This document shows, in pieces, positions 15,990 to 23,736 of a stretch of DNA of 64,000 bases. How positions within the stretch are numbered: the stretch's first letter is position 1; every line of letters starts with the position of its first letter. This DNA is from an uncultured Bacteroidales bacterium (GTDB lineage: Bacteria; Bacteroidota; Bacteroidia; Bacteroidales; FEN-979): positions 274,674 through 338,673 of the forward strand of contig CAJBYO010000005.1 of NCBI GenBank assembly GCA_903959905.1. Direction: 5' to 3'. The notes beneath the pieces were generated by a model, which saw only the letters and a list, made by a program, of their open reading frames with translations, ran no database searches and was not told the origin of the DNA. Both the position numbers and the translations under genes were made by a program.

Positions 15990-16352
15990 TCAATTGGCGG
16001 TAGATGTAATTTATTCATTCGGATTCTGATAAACAAAACACAGAACGCTGATGGCGCTATTGGAACAGATAAACACTGATTTTTTTCAGGTTAGTTTAAA
16101 TCTGTCGCGTGAATTGTTGAACATCCTTATATTTGGCGGTGTTTCAAATAAAAATCAACCACTAAGGCACGGAGGGCCTGAGAAGCACTTAGAAAAAAAA
16201 GATTTCTTAAGATAAATTCTTAGTGTTCCTCAGTGCCCTCCGTGCCTAAGTGGTTAAAAAAAAGTCTGATAGCAACCAATCCATTATTCTTTGTTATTAC
16301 AGGAACCAAAAAGCACCTCTTTAAGTAAAACCAGTAAAACATTTACAAATCA
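15990..16352. other. Intergenic region with a long inverted repeat
   Basis: No gene seen. The main content is the hairpin at 16157-16255: AACCACTAAGGCACGGAGGG and its reverse complement around an A-rich loop. The right part (16256-16352) is AT-rich and would hold the promoter of the next gene, but no clear TAnnTTTG was found. Confidence 0.6.
16157..16255. repeat. Inverted repeat, CACTAAGGCACGGAGGG family
   Basis: The left arm at 16157-16180 pairs with the right arm at 16228-16255. A shorter member of the same family lies at 60643-60676. Confidence 0.85.
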
Positions 16353-16796
16353 ATGACATCCTCAAAATGCGCTTACTGCAACCGGGAAATGGCCGGCAGC
16401 AAAATGGTTTTAAATACCTGGGATGGCACGGGCCGCAGGGATTGCACCTTTTATTATTGTTCGCCGGAGTGCAAAACCGGGATCGAAGAATTTTCAGCGG
16501 ATTTGAATAAACATGTCAAACATTTCCTTTTCCTGATCATCCTCGTCGTTATCGCAGTGATCCTTTTTCCATTACTGGCTCTCCTGTTTTCAACCACAAA
16601 TTTACTGGTCGCCTCATTTGGCATCCCCTTCATTTTGCTGGGGTATGTGCTTTTCAGGTATCCATTTGCCACGCCCGGCACAAACAGTAATCTGGGGATA
16701 AAAAGAAGCAAGCGGCTGCTCGCATTCTTTGGAAAAACCTTTGTCATCATCGGGGTTTGCATGGTGGTAATTAACTTATTTTTAATTTTATCGTGA
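16353..16796 (+). CDS. Small membrane protein with N-terminal zinc-ribbon-like cysteines
   Basis: 147 aa. The N-terminus has C-A-Y-C at about residues 6-9 and a second pair YYCSPEC near 34-40, spaced like a treble-clef or FCS/MYM-type zinc site. Then come three hydrophobic segments: LFLIILVVIAVILFPLLALLF, LLVASFGIPFILLGYVLF, and TFVIIGVCMVVINLFLIL. I do not recognise a named family. It looks like a zinc-binding head on a small inner-membrane anchor. It stands alone between two repeat-bearing gaps. Confidence 0.7.
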   Translation: MTSSKCAYCNREMAGSKMVLNTWDGTGRRDCTFYYCSPECKTGIEEFSADLNKHVKHFLFLIILVVIAVILFPLLALLFSTTNLLVASFGIPFILLGYVLFRYPFATPGTNSNLGIKRSKRLLAFFGKTFVIIGVCMVVINLFLILS

Positions 16797-17107
16797 ATGT
16801 CAGTATAAACCGGAGGAATAAAGGGCTGCTAAGTACCATATGGCTGGTAAAGATTGCTAAGCGTGAGACGCAAAGAGACTCAACTTTTGAAAAACTATTG
16901 GAAAACCAAAACAGATAACAAAAATTTCTCGCAGATTTTCGCAGAAAAGGACGCAGATTTATGCAGATTTAACCTGTATTTTTAATAATAAAAAGGAATC
17001 AGTGCAAAGGGTACAGTTTTACAAAAACTTCTTTGCGAACTTTGCGTTTTTCCTTGCGTTCTTTGCGTGAGAAAAAGGTGTACAGGCAATACAATCAAAT
17101 CCCGGTT
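16797..17107. other. Intergenic region with GCAGATTT and TTTGCG phrase repeats
   Basis: No gene seen. GCGTGAGACGCAAAGAG (16861-16877) is complementary in part to CTTTGCGTTCTTTGCGTGAG phrases at 17030-17070, and TCGCAGATTTTCGCAG/ACGCAGATTTATGCAG repeats lie at 16927-16969. The frame of the next gene runs back through the repeats, but this extension is not a plausible signal peptide. Confidence 0.6.
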
Positions 17108-18829
17108 ATGAAAAAAACACTCCTCCTTTTTACGTTCCTGGCAGCCGGATTTGCTGCCGGGGCACAGGTCGTTACATCCTTAACGCCCGGCTATAAAAAC
17201 GATACGTCATTGACGAAGGGCCAGAATCACCTTTACCAGGTCAGGGTAAACAAAGGTGAGTTTTTTGACATGGAACTTATGCAGAAGGGTGTTGATGTTA
17301 TTATTGATGTGTTTGACAACCAACGGCATAAATTAAAATCGTTCGACTCGACAAACGGAACAGCCGGGCCTGAACTGGTAAAATTTGAAGCACCGTCTGC
17401 GGGGGTTTTCCGGCTGGAGGTGCATCCGTTCAATGATTCTGCCGGAATGCCCGCATCGGCTTATGCGGCCATGATGGAGAGTAACCAGGGCAAATATGCG
17501 ATCAGATCGGTAAAAGTATTGTCGGCCAAAGAATACAGGCAAAAGGTTGCGGAGGAAAATCAGCAAGCGCAGAAGGTCGTTCAATGGTTATCCGCCAATG
17601 TAATACCATTCAGCACCGTAAATGCCGGAAATGGGTTTAACGATCTGCAACCCCTGAAACAAATTCTGAAGGATGTGAAGTATGTCGGACTTGGCGAAGC
17701 AACACACGGAACAAGGGAGTTTTTTCAGATGAAGCACCGGATGCTGGAATTCCTGGTAAAGGAGCTGGATTTCAGGGTGTTTGCCATTGAGGCCTCCTAT
17801 GCCGGTTGTGTGAATATCAATGATTATGTGATGTACGGGAAAGGTGATGCCCATACAGCGCTGGCCAGCCAGGGTTTCTGGACATGGGATACGGAGGAGG
17901 TCATTGATTTGATAGAATGGATGAGAACGTACAATCAATCCGTTTCCAGCGACCGGAAAGTGAAATTTGCAGGTTTTGATATCCAGGTAAATACAAAGGG
18001 GGGCGGGGTTAAAAAGATAAAGGATTACCTGCAGAAAGTGGATTCCACCCGTTTCCTTGAAATGCGAACACTGCTCGACAGCACTGAATCAATGGAAAAT
18101 TCACCACAAAAAGACAGTGTGGTAAAGATGTATAACGCATTTCTTTCATTCTTTACCATGAGTAAAGGCAACTATGTTCAGCGGTCATCCCCGGAGGAGT
18201 ATGAAGATGCGCTGGCATATTGCCGGGTTTTAGGGCAGCTGGTTGATGCCTATTTCATGAAAGACAATGACCCCAGGAAAAGAGAGCGCGAATGGCGCGA
18301 TTACTATATGGCATCGAATTTTATCGACCTGGTTGTACATGAAAAACCGGGAACAAAGATGGTACTGTGGGCCCACAATGGCCATATATCGCACAACGCC
18401 GGCGGATTTGTGAACGGCGGGTTAAAGCCTTTCGGTAGTTATCTTAAAGAGGCGTATGGCCCGGCTTATTATGCATTCGGATTTGAATTCAACCAGGGAG
18501 GATTCCAGTCGATGGAGATCGATTCAACCGGAAAATACAAAGGACTGCAGGAGTTTGTGGCGAAACCGGCAACGGAAAAATCATGTGCATGGTACTTTGC
18601 ACAAACCAACAAGCCCCTGCTGATCTTTAACATCCAGAACATTGAGTTGCCCGGCTTTATGATTGATTTCGTGACAAGTCCAGTTCCGACGCGCGATTTC
18701 GGTGCGGCGACAATCCGGAATTTGATTGATCAGCCGAATGGGGTGGTTACGCTGAAGGAGGATTTTGACGGGATTATCTTTATCGGAGAAACGCATCGGT
18801 CGAGGGCGACGGAAACTGGGAAAAGGTAA
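17108..18829 (+). CDS. Secreted erythromycin-esterase family protein
   Basis: 573 aa from the ATG at 17108, which places a clean signal peptide (KKTLLLFTFLAAGFAAGAQ) first. Residues ~25-140 resemble a bacterial pre-peptidase or jelly-roll domain (TKGQNHLYQVRVNKGEFFDMEL). The erythromycin-esterase domain (~190-570) shows the conserved GLGEATHGTREF with active-site His, FAIEAS with the catalytic Glu, and MVLWAHNGHIS with a second His. Family members hydrolyse macrolide lactones or act on unknown esters; many in Bacteroidota are not resistance genes. The native substrate is unknown. Periplasmic or lipid-free exported. Confidence 0.82.
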   Translation: MKKTLLLFTFLAAGFAAGAQVVTSLTPGYKNDTSLTKGQNHLYQVRVNKGEFFDMELMQKGVDVIIDVFDNQRHKLKSFDSTNGTAGPELVKFEAPSAGVFRLEVHPFNDSAGMPASAYAAMMESNQGKYAIRSVKVLSAKEYRQKVAEENQQAQKVVQWLSANVIPFSTVNAGNGFNDLQPLKQILKDVKYVGLGEATHGTREFFQMKHRMLEFLVKELDFRVFAIEASYAGCVNINDYVMYGKGDAHTALASQGFWTWDTEEVIDLIEWMRTYNQSVSSDRKVKFAGFDIQVNTKGGGVKKIKDYLQKVDSTRFLEMRTLLDSTESMENSPQKDSVVKMYNAFLSFFTMSKGNYVQRSSPEEYEDALAYCRVLGQLVDAYFMKDNDPRKREREWRDYYMASNFIDLVVHEKPGTKMVLWAHNGHISHNAGGFVNGGLKPFGSYLKEAYGPAYYAFGFEFNQGGFQSMEIDSTGKYKGLQEFVAKPATEKSCAWYFAQTNKPLLIFNIQNIELPGFMIDFVTSPVPTRDFGAATIRNLIDQPNGVVTLKEDFDGIIFIGETHRSRATETGKR

Positions 18830-18837
18830 CACAACAA

Positions 18838-18954
18838 AGTGGCAAAATGGTAAAGTGGCAAAATGGTAAAGTGGCAAAAAGGTAAAACGGTAAAAATGAG
18901 GTACCCGGCGGGGTTGTTCCTATTTTGCCATTTTACCTTTTTACCGTTTTGCCA
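18838..18954. repeat. Inverted repeat of TGGTAAAGTGGCAAAA phrases
   Basis: Three to four tandem copies (18838-18897) are followed after ~25 bp by the reverse complement (CCATTTTACCTTTTTACCG...). It lies directly after the esterase stop and could form a terminator-like hairpin. Confidence 0.85.
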
Positions 18955-19308
18955 ATTAAAAGCTTCTGATGAAGTGCTGAGGAGGCTACTTCATAGTTAG
19001 CCCATGGCTACAGGTTAGCTACAGGTTACACGGACTTCACTAGGGGGACAATTGATTGAAAGAGACAGGAAGGTAGGAGAATCAGGCTTGAAAGCATAGA
19101 AATAAGTTATTAAAACAATATATATCAATACATTAAAGCCGGCTTAATGAAAATTCAGATTGTATTAATTGTAATTCCTGGTTGAGATCGAACTACCCTT
19201 GTGTTACAAACCCCGAAGATGTTGCTTTGCCAGCCCTTTAGAAACTGCAAATTTGTTATTTCCCCGCTATTCGAAATTCACTGGTATGATAGCTCAATGA
19301 ATGGTGAC

Positions 19309-19392
19309 AGGAGGACTGTTGTATCGCTTCACGGCCATGCCAGCGGGTTCTATTTCATCCGGCTCAGTGCGGGAGGGAGATCTGACATCTGA
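19309..19392 (+). pseudogene. Remnant of a T9SS C-terminal sorting domain
   Basis: A short frame encodes VVSLHGHASGFYFIRLSAGG and then RSDI-stop. It resembles the last strands of a T9SS type A tail (L-x-ASGFYFIRL-x-AGG), but no upstream domain is in frame. It may be what is left of a deleted surface-protein gene. The match is short, so chance is possible. Confidence 0.35.
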
Positions 19393-19438
19393 GATATGTG
19401 ATTTGAAATCTGTATTTTACCTTGTGTGGGAATAAAAC

Positions 19439-19476
19439 AAAAAACGTTGTAATTGTTTAGATTACAACGTTTTTTT
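19439..19476 (-). terminator. Rho-independent terminator downstream of tRNA-Ser
   Basis: A perfect stem AAAACGTTGTAAT/ATTACAACGTTTT with a 7-nt loop is flanked by A and T runs, so it works in either direction. On the minus strand it lies 10 nt after the tRNA 3' end. Confidence 0.85.
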
Positions 19477-19485
19477 ATGTTTCTG

Positions 19486-19573
19486 CGGAGAGACTGGGAT
19501 TCGAACCCAGGGTACACTTTTGGCGTACACACACTTTCCAGGCGTGCTCCTTCGACCACTCGGACACCTCTCC
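19486..19573 (-). tRNA. tRNA-Ser (anticodon GGA)
   Basis: 88 nt. The acceptor stem is GGAGAGG paired with the 3' TCTCTCC region, with discriminator G. The D-arm is GTCCGAGTGGTCGAAGGAGC, the anticodon loop CTGGAAA carries GGA, there is a long class II variable arm (GTGTGTACGCCAAAAGTGTACC), and the T-loop is GGTTCGAATCC. CCA is not encoded. The long variable arm and GGA anticodon mark serine (codons UCC/UCU). Confidence 0.96.
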
Positions 19574-19648
19574 AGGTCAAAATTTAAATGGTGAAATCGT
19601 GAATTGGCGAAATGGTGATCAGTTTAAGTCATTCAGGATTTCAGGGAG

Positions 19649-19656
19649 CAAAGGTA
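19649..19656 (-). promoter_or_regulatory. Candidate promoter -7 element (TACCTTTG) upstream of tRNA-Ser
   Basis: Exact consensus on the minus strand, 76 nt before the mature tRNA 5' end and just after the asparaginase stop. It suggests the tRNA is transcribed on its own. Confidence 0.5.
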
Positions 19657-19673
19657 TTAAAAATATTGATTTC

Positions 19674-20702
19674 TCAAACTGTCATTTCACCGCGGAGCGA
19701 TGTTTGCAGCAATTGTTTCACGCTTTCGGTTGAATAGCCGCAGCCGAGGAGGTACATGAGCTTGGTAACGGCCGATTCTGTTGTGATGTCGTAACCGCCG
19801 ATTACCCCGATCTTGCCGAGGCCGGCACTTGTTTCGTATTTGCCCATCTCCACGGTACCGCCTTTGCACTGGGTTACGTTGAACACAATGATGCCGCGGG
19901 ATACAGCGTCCTGCAGCTGGTCGAGGAACCATTGAACCGTAGGGGCGTTGCCTGCGCCAAAGGTTTCCAGGATCACAGCCTTCAGCCCTTTGGTGTTCAG
20001 GATGGCTTCCACCGCGCTGGGTGAAATTCCGGGGTATAATTTCAGAATGGCAATATTTTCGTCCAGCTCCTTTAGCACCTGGAGCTTCTTGAAGTTGGGC
20101 TTCAGAATCAGGTTGTTGTAGTATTTGATGTTCACGCCGATCTCACCCAGCAGAGGATAATTTCCGGATACGAAGGCCTTGAAATTTTCGGCATTCAGTT
20201 TGGAGGTGCGATTGGCGCGGTACAGTTTATTTTCAAAACAGATGGCCACCTCGGGTACCACCGGGGTGTCAAACTCTTTGGCGGTGGCTATTTCAATGGA
20301 GTTGATGAAATTTTCACGGCCGTCGGTGCGCACCATCCCGATGGGGAGCTGCGAGCCGGTGAAAATCACCGGTTTGTTCAGGTTCTCAAGCATGAAACTC
20401 AGCGCCGACGCGGTGTATGCCATGGTGTCGGATCCGTGCAGCACGACAAATGCGTCGTAATCCTCGTACTTTTCTTCAATCACGCTGGCCAGGTGGATCC
20501 AGAATGCCGGGTTCATGTTGGAAGAATCAAGCAGCGGTTCAAACGTGAAAAAATCAATGTTGCAGTTGAAATTCTCCAGCACCGGGAGGTACTTGTAGAG
20601 AATGTCAAAAGTAAGTGGCTTCAGGGTCATTGTTTTTGGATCCTGCACCATGCCGATGGTGCCCCCGGTGTAGATGACGAGGATAGTTGTTTTTCCGATC
20701 AT
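19674..20702 (-). CDS. ansA: Type I L-asparaginase
   Basis: 342 aa from the ATG at 20702; upstream in-frame codons are repeat sequence. Both catalytic motifs are present: ILVIYTGGTIGM (first nucleophile Thr, residues ~7-18) and VLHGSDTMAYTASALSF (second Thr with the Asp-Lys system). TGSQLPIG and LETFGAGNAPT are further family blocks. It hydrolyses asparagine to aspartate and ammonia. There is no signal peptide, so it is cytoplasmic, in keeping with the type I enzyme. A TACCTTTG element lies 17 nt upstream. Confidence 0.93.
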   Translation of the reverse strand: MIGKTTILVIYTGGTIGMVQDPKTMTLKPLTFDILYKYLPVLENFNCNIDFFTFEPLLDSSNMNPAFWIHLASVIEEKYEDYDAFVVLHGSDTMAYTASALSFMLENLNKPVIFTGSQLPIGMVRTDGRENFINSIEIATAKEFDTPVVPEVAICFENKLYRANRTSKLNAENFKAFVSGNYPLLGEIGVNIKYYNNLILKPNFKKLQVLKELDENIAILKLYPGISPSAVEAILNTKGLKAVILETFGAGNAPTVQWFLDQLQDAVSRGIIVFNVTQCKGGTVEMGKYETSAGLGKIGVIGGYDITTESAVTKLMYLLGCGYSTESVKQLLQTSLRGEMTV

Positions 20703-20718
20703 AGGTTTAAATAAAGTA

Positions 20719-20726
20719 CAAAGGTA
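20719..20726 (-). promoter_or_regulatory. Candidate promoter -7 element (TACCTTTG) for ansA
   Basis: Exact consensus on the minus strand, 17 nt before the asparaginase ATG, implying a short leader. Confidence 0.5.
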
Positions 20727-20736
20727 AAGGGTAAAA

Positions 20737-20855
20737 TGACAAGTTACAAATGACAAGTGACAAGTGTCAAGTGGCAAGTGTCAAGTGCCAGGTAGTACGA
20801 CCGTCCGCTTGTCCACTTGTCCGCCTGCTCACCTGCTCACCCGCTCACCCGCCAC
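20737..20855. repeat. Mixed phrase repeats (GTGTCAAGTG and GTCCGCTTGTCC families)
   Basis: Tandem TGACAAGTG/TGTCAAGTGGC copies (20737-20792) are followed by GTCCGCTTGTCCACTTGTCC and CTGCTCACC copies (20802-20855). The second part is the reverse complement of the 8-bp array at 9112, and the end overlaps the TatD stop region. Confidence 0.8.
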
Positions 20856-21621
20856 CAAACAACCTCCCCGCATTCCCACTCGTCACCTCCGCCACCGTCT
20901 CCAGCGACGCCCCCTTAATCTCCGCAATCTTCTGCGCGATAATGGGGATATAAGCCGGCTCGTTGCGCTGCCCGCGATGGGGAACGGGTGGGAGGTACGG
21001 GGCATCGGTTTCAAGCAGAAGGTGCTCAAGGGGGGTGTGCTCAACAACGGCCTGCAGCCCTGAGTTTTTATAGGTAAGCACGCCGCCGATACCCAGCATG
21101 AAGCCCAGTTTTATTGTCCGAACCGCCTGCTGAACATTCCCGCTGAAGCAGTGGAAAACGCCGCGCAGGTTTGCATCCCGGCGGGCTTCAATCATTTCCA
21201 GCGCAACATCCATTGAATTCCGGGTATGGATCACCACCGGGAGGTTGTATTTCACGGCTAAATCAAGTTGCATGTCAAAGGCAATACGCTGCTCCTTTTC
21301 ATGGGTTTTGTCCCAATAAAGATCAATGCCGACCTCCCCGATGGCATAAAACTTCATCGAAGGGTCAGCCAGGTAGTCAGCAACGATCTGCAATTCATCC
21401 AGGTAGTTCTCTTTGACGGATGTCGGATGCAGCCCCATCATCGGGAAACAGACATCGGGAAATGCCGCCGTAACCTGAAGCATCTTTGAATGACAGGTTG
21501 AATCAATGGCCGGCAGAAAGAGTTTTGTGACATTGTTCTCCTGTGCCCGGAGGATCATGGGAGCAAGGTCGTTGTCGAATTCTTCGGCGTATATGTGGGT
21601 GTGGGAATCTGTGAAATACAT
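20845..21621 (-). CDS. TatD family metal-dependent hydrolase (DNase)
   Basis: 258 aa, normal length. The metal-binding N-terminal motif is TDSHTHIYAEEF; GEVGIDLYWD carries the catalytic Glu; LPVVIHTRNS and GVFHCFSGN supply the middle histidines; and LLETDAPYLPP carries the late Asp. TatD proteins are 3'-5' exonucleases or general amidohydrolase-fold enzymes in the cytoplasm. No operon partner is evident; large repeat arrays lie on both sides. Confidence 0.92.
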   Translation of the reverse strand: MYFTDSHTHIYAEEFDNDLAPMILRAQENNVTKLFLPAIDSTCHSKMLQVTAAFPDVCFPMMGLHPTSVKENYLDELQIVADYLADPSMKFYAIGEVGIDLYWDKTHEKEQRIAFDMQLDLAVKYNLPVVIHTRNSMDVALEMIEARRDANLRGVFHCFSGNVQQAVRTIKLGFMLGIGGVLTYKNSGLQAVVEHTPLEHLLLETDAPYLPPVPHRGQRNEPAYIPIIAQKIAEIKGASLETVAEVTSGNAGRLFGGG

Positions 21622-21628
21622 AAAAAAA

Positions 21629-21812
21629 TGACGAATATGTGAATGACGAATATGCGAATGAGGGAATGACGAATATGTGAATGACGAATATGCGAATGGG
21701 GGAATTACGAATATGTGAATGACGAATATGCGAATGGGGTTCTGCTCATCAAGTTGGTAATCTGTTTGCCAAGCACCGCATTCGCATATTCGTTATTCGC
21801 ATATTCGTCATT
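21629..21812. repeat. Large array of GACGAATATGCGAATG phrases ending in an inverted copy
   Basis: Six or more near-identical phrases (GAATGACGAATATGTGAATG and variants) run from 21629 to 21738. The reverse complement (GCATTCGCATATTCGTTATTC) is at 21778-21812. Same family as 1101-1185. The right end touches the stop of the glycosyltransferase gene. Confidence 0.9.
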
Positions 21813-22824
21813 TATTTTGCCCTTCCGAATTTAAAAACCTTACAACCATCTCAACATCAATCTCCTTCATGCAATTAAAATGCCCCTTCGGGCACGCACC
21901 AAAGCCCAGCTTACTGCATGGCCGGCAGGAAAGTCCGTCAACTTCGGCGATCATGGAATTTGCTTTATCACGTTCCGGCAGATAGGGATACATTCCAAAC
22001 GCCGGAATTGTATTTCCCCAGACGGAAACGATCTGTTTTTTAAAAGCGGCCGCCACATGCATCAGCCCGGTGTCATTGGAAAGAACCGCGTCAGCCTGCC
22101 GGATGAGTGAAGCAGATTGATTGAGGTTGTAACTGCCACATGAATTGAATGTGTTGCTCCCGGTGCTGTTGCAGATCAGTTCACCGCGTTCCCGGTCTTC
22201 TTTTCCTCCGAGGAGGATGACCGGCCTGGTAAGCTTTTTAACAACTTCAATAACCTTTTCAGCCGGGAAGATCTTCGTATTGTGTTTTCCGCCAATAACA
22301 ATGGCAACATAGCCCTTCTGATGCGAAACCGGGAGGGTGGAAAGTGAAACCTCATCAGCGGGTGGAATGAAATAATCAAGTCCCAGACCGTCATTTTTTA
22401 CATGCAACGGCTCGGCTGCTCTGAAATACCTGTCAACTATGTGGATGTCGGGCAGCACCCGTATTTTGAGGCGCACGGCCAGCCATTTCTGTACGTTTAG
22501 TTTTGGAAAGGAAGCTGATTTTACGCCAAGCCGGCGTTTGACAAGAGAAGAGCGGAGGTTGTTGTGCAGGTCCACGATGAAATCAAATCCCTGTTCTTTC
22601 AGCATGGGGATCAGCGTTTTGAAATTGCGGTCGTAACCCCAAACCCTGTCAATGTTGGGATTAGCCGCCAGGATCGGCTCAAACTGCTTCTTGGTAAGGA
22701 AATGTACCTCGCCCTGGTTAACCTGTTTTTTCAGGCATCGCACCACTGCACTGGTGAGTACGATATCACCAATGGAACTGAACCGGATGACCAGTATTTT
22801 AGAAGGTTTCTTTGACATTTCCAT
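21808..22824 (-). CDS. Glycosyltransferase family 9 (ADP-heptose:LPS heptosyltransferase-like)
   Basis: 338 aa. The N-terminal Rossmann start is KILVIRFSSIGDIVLTSAVV, typical of WaaC/WaaF-like GT9. The second half has VAIVIGGKHNTKIFP with the phosphate-contacting lysine, VILLGGKEDRERGE, and AVLSNDTGLMHVAAAF with the conserved Asp-Thr-Gly. The family adds heptose from ADP-heptose to lipopolysaccharide core at the cytoplasmic face; in Bacteroidota the true donor may differ. ATG at 22824 or 22818 is equally possible. Confidence 0.88.
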   Translation of the reverse strand: MEMSKKPSKILVIRFSSIGDIVLTSAVVRCLKKQVNQGEVHFLTKKQFEPILAANPNIDRVWGYDRNFKTLIPMLKEQGFDFIVDLHNNLRSSLVKRRLGVKSASFPKLNVQKWLAVRLKIRVLPDIHIVDRYFRAAEPLHVKNDGLGLDYFIPPADEVSLSTLPVSHQKGYVAIVIGGKHNTKIFPAEKVIEVVKKLTRPVILLGGKEDRERGELICNSTGSNTFNSCGSYNLNQSASLIRQADAVLSNDTGLMHVAAAFKKQIVSVWGNTIPAFGMYPYLPERDKANSMIAEVDGLSCRPCSKLGFGACPKGHFNCMKEIDVEMVVRFLNSEGQNK

Positions 22825-22871
22825 GTTTTATTTCCGTAACTCGTTGAAGAGGATCTCTCCAAAGTTTTTTT

Positions 22872-22954
22872 ACCGCAGAGACGCAGAGACGCAGAGAGTT
22901 TTTGTTTTGATTATGATGTAGTTAATCCTTCTCTGCGTCTCTGCGTCTCTGCGG
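22872..22954. repeat. Inverted repeat of ACGCAGAGACGCAGAG phrases
   Basis: CCGCAGAGACGCAGAGACGCAGAGAG is followed after ~30 bp by CTCTGCGTCTCTGCGTCTCTGCGG, a near-perfect 25-bp stem. It is in the gap between the heptosyltransferase start and the hydrolase stop. Confidence 0.9.
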
Positions 22955-22982
22955 GTTATAAAAATAGTGAAGTCAATCCGGG

Positions 22983-23621
22983 TTACCGGATAAACGGATT
23001 ATTTTCCATTTCGTACCCGATCGTCGTTTCCGGTCCGTGACCGGGAAAAACGGTGGTGTCGGGCGACAATGTGAACAACCTGGTTTTGATGCTGGTCATC
23101 AGCTCGTCAAAATTACCCGACGGCAGGTCGGTGCGGCCGATGGTGTCCTTGAACAGAACATCCCCGGTGATCACAAATCCCTGGTTGTCATTGTAAAAAC
23201 AAACGCTTCCTTCTGCATGGCCCGGTGTGTACAATACCTTCAGAGAGGAACTTCCCCAGCCAACCGTTTCGTTATCTTCCAGGAACCGCGCAGGATCCGG
23301 GGCTTTTCCAACGTCATAGCCAAAGGTTGACCCGATCTCGCTGAGCGTGTGGAAAAATGGCAGTGAATTCCTGTGATATTCGGGGTAAATACCATATTCC
23401 GAGGCAATGAAATTATTACCGAGCAGGTGGTCCACATGGCAATGGGTGTTCAGGTTGCGCATCAGCTTAAGGTTGTTCGCGGCAATAAACCGCCTTACTT
23501 CTTCCTGTTCAATCTGTTCATAACATGCGGCGTCGATGATGATGCATTCGCCGCTTTCATCATATAAAATGTAGGTGTTAACCATGAAGGTATTAAAGAC
23601 AAATTTCCTGATATGTATCAT
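22983..23621 (-). CDS. Metallo-beta-lactamase fold hydrolase (glyoxalase II-like)
   Basis: 212 aa, a common length for the stand-alone YcbL-type glyoxalase II-like proteins of Bacteroidota. The zinc motif is NTHCHVDHLLGNN. The later ligands are seen in YTPGHAEGSVCFY (His), ITGDVLFKDTIGRTDLP (Asp) and VFPGHGPETTIG (His). It should hydrolyse a thioester or similar bond in the cytoplasm. A perfect minus-strand promoter element lies 27 nt upstream. Confidence 0.9.
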   Translation of the reverse strand: MIHIRKFVFNTFMVNTYILYDESGECIIIDAACYEQIEQEEVRRFIAANNLKLMRNLNTHCHVDHLLGNNFIASEYGIYPEYHRNSLPFFHTLSEIGSTFGYDVGKAPDPARFLEDNETVGWGSSSLKVLYTPGHAEGSVCFYNDNQGFVITGDVLFKDTIGRTDLPSGNFDELMTSIKTRLFTLSPDTTVFPGHGPETTIGYEMENNPFIR

Positions 23622-23647
23622 CTGACAGTAAAGTTTAGTATGTGCTG

Positions 23648-23655
23648 CAAAGGTA
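23648..23655 (-). promoter_or_regulatory. Candidate promoter -7 element (TACCTTTG) for the hydrolase gene
   Basis: Exact consensus on the minus strand, 27 nt before the ATG at 23621. It is divergent from the next promoter 40 bp away. Confidence 0.55.
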
Positions 23656-23695
23656 TGAAAATGCGGCCAAATGACCGGTACAAAGAAAATAGTCG

Positions 23696-23703
23696 TACCT
23701 TAG
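23696..23703 (+). promoter_or_regulatory. Candidate promoter -7 element (TACCTTAG) for the TolB-like gene
   Basis: One mismatch to TAnnTTTG, 33 nt before the ATG at 23737. Confidence 0.4.
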
Positions 23704-23736
23704 CACCTCCATTTAAATTCCCTTGTATTATCGGAT

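Larger units (their letters stand above)
18830..19438. other. Intergenic region: repeat hairpin and a decayed gene end
   Basis: It holds the TGGTAAAGTGGCAAAA hairpin (18838-18954), a CTACAGGTTAGCTACAGGTTACAC direct repeat near 19008-19031, and a remnant of a T9SS tail (19309-19392). No intact gene seen. Confidence 0.55.

Noticed and set aside
19486..19573. tRNA-Ser as an attachment site for an integrated island
   Set aside because: No direct repeat of the tRNA 3' end was found nearby, and no integrase is present.
21629..21812. Possible CRISPR array
   Set aside because: Phrases abut each other without unique spacers and end with a reverse complement.
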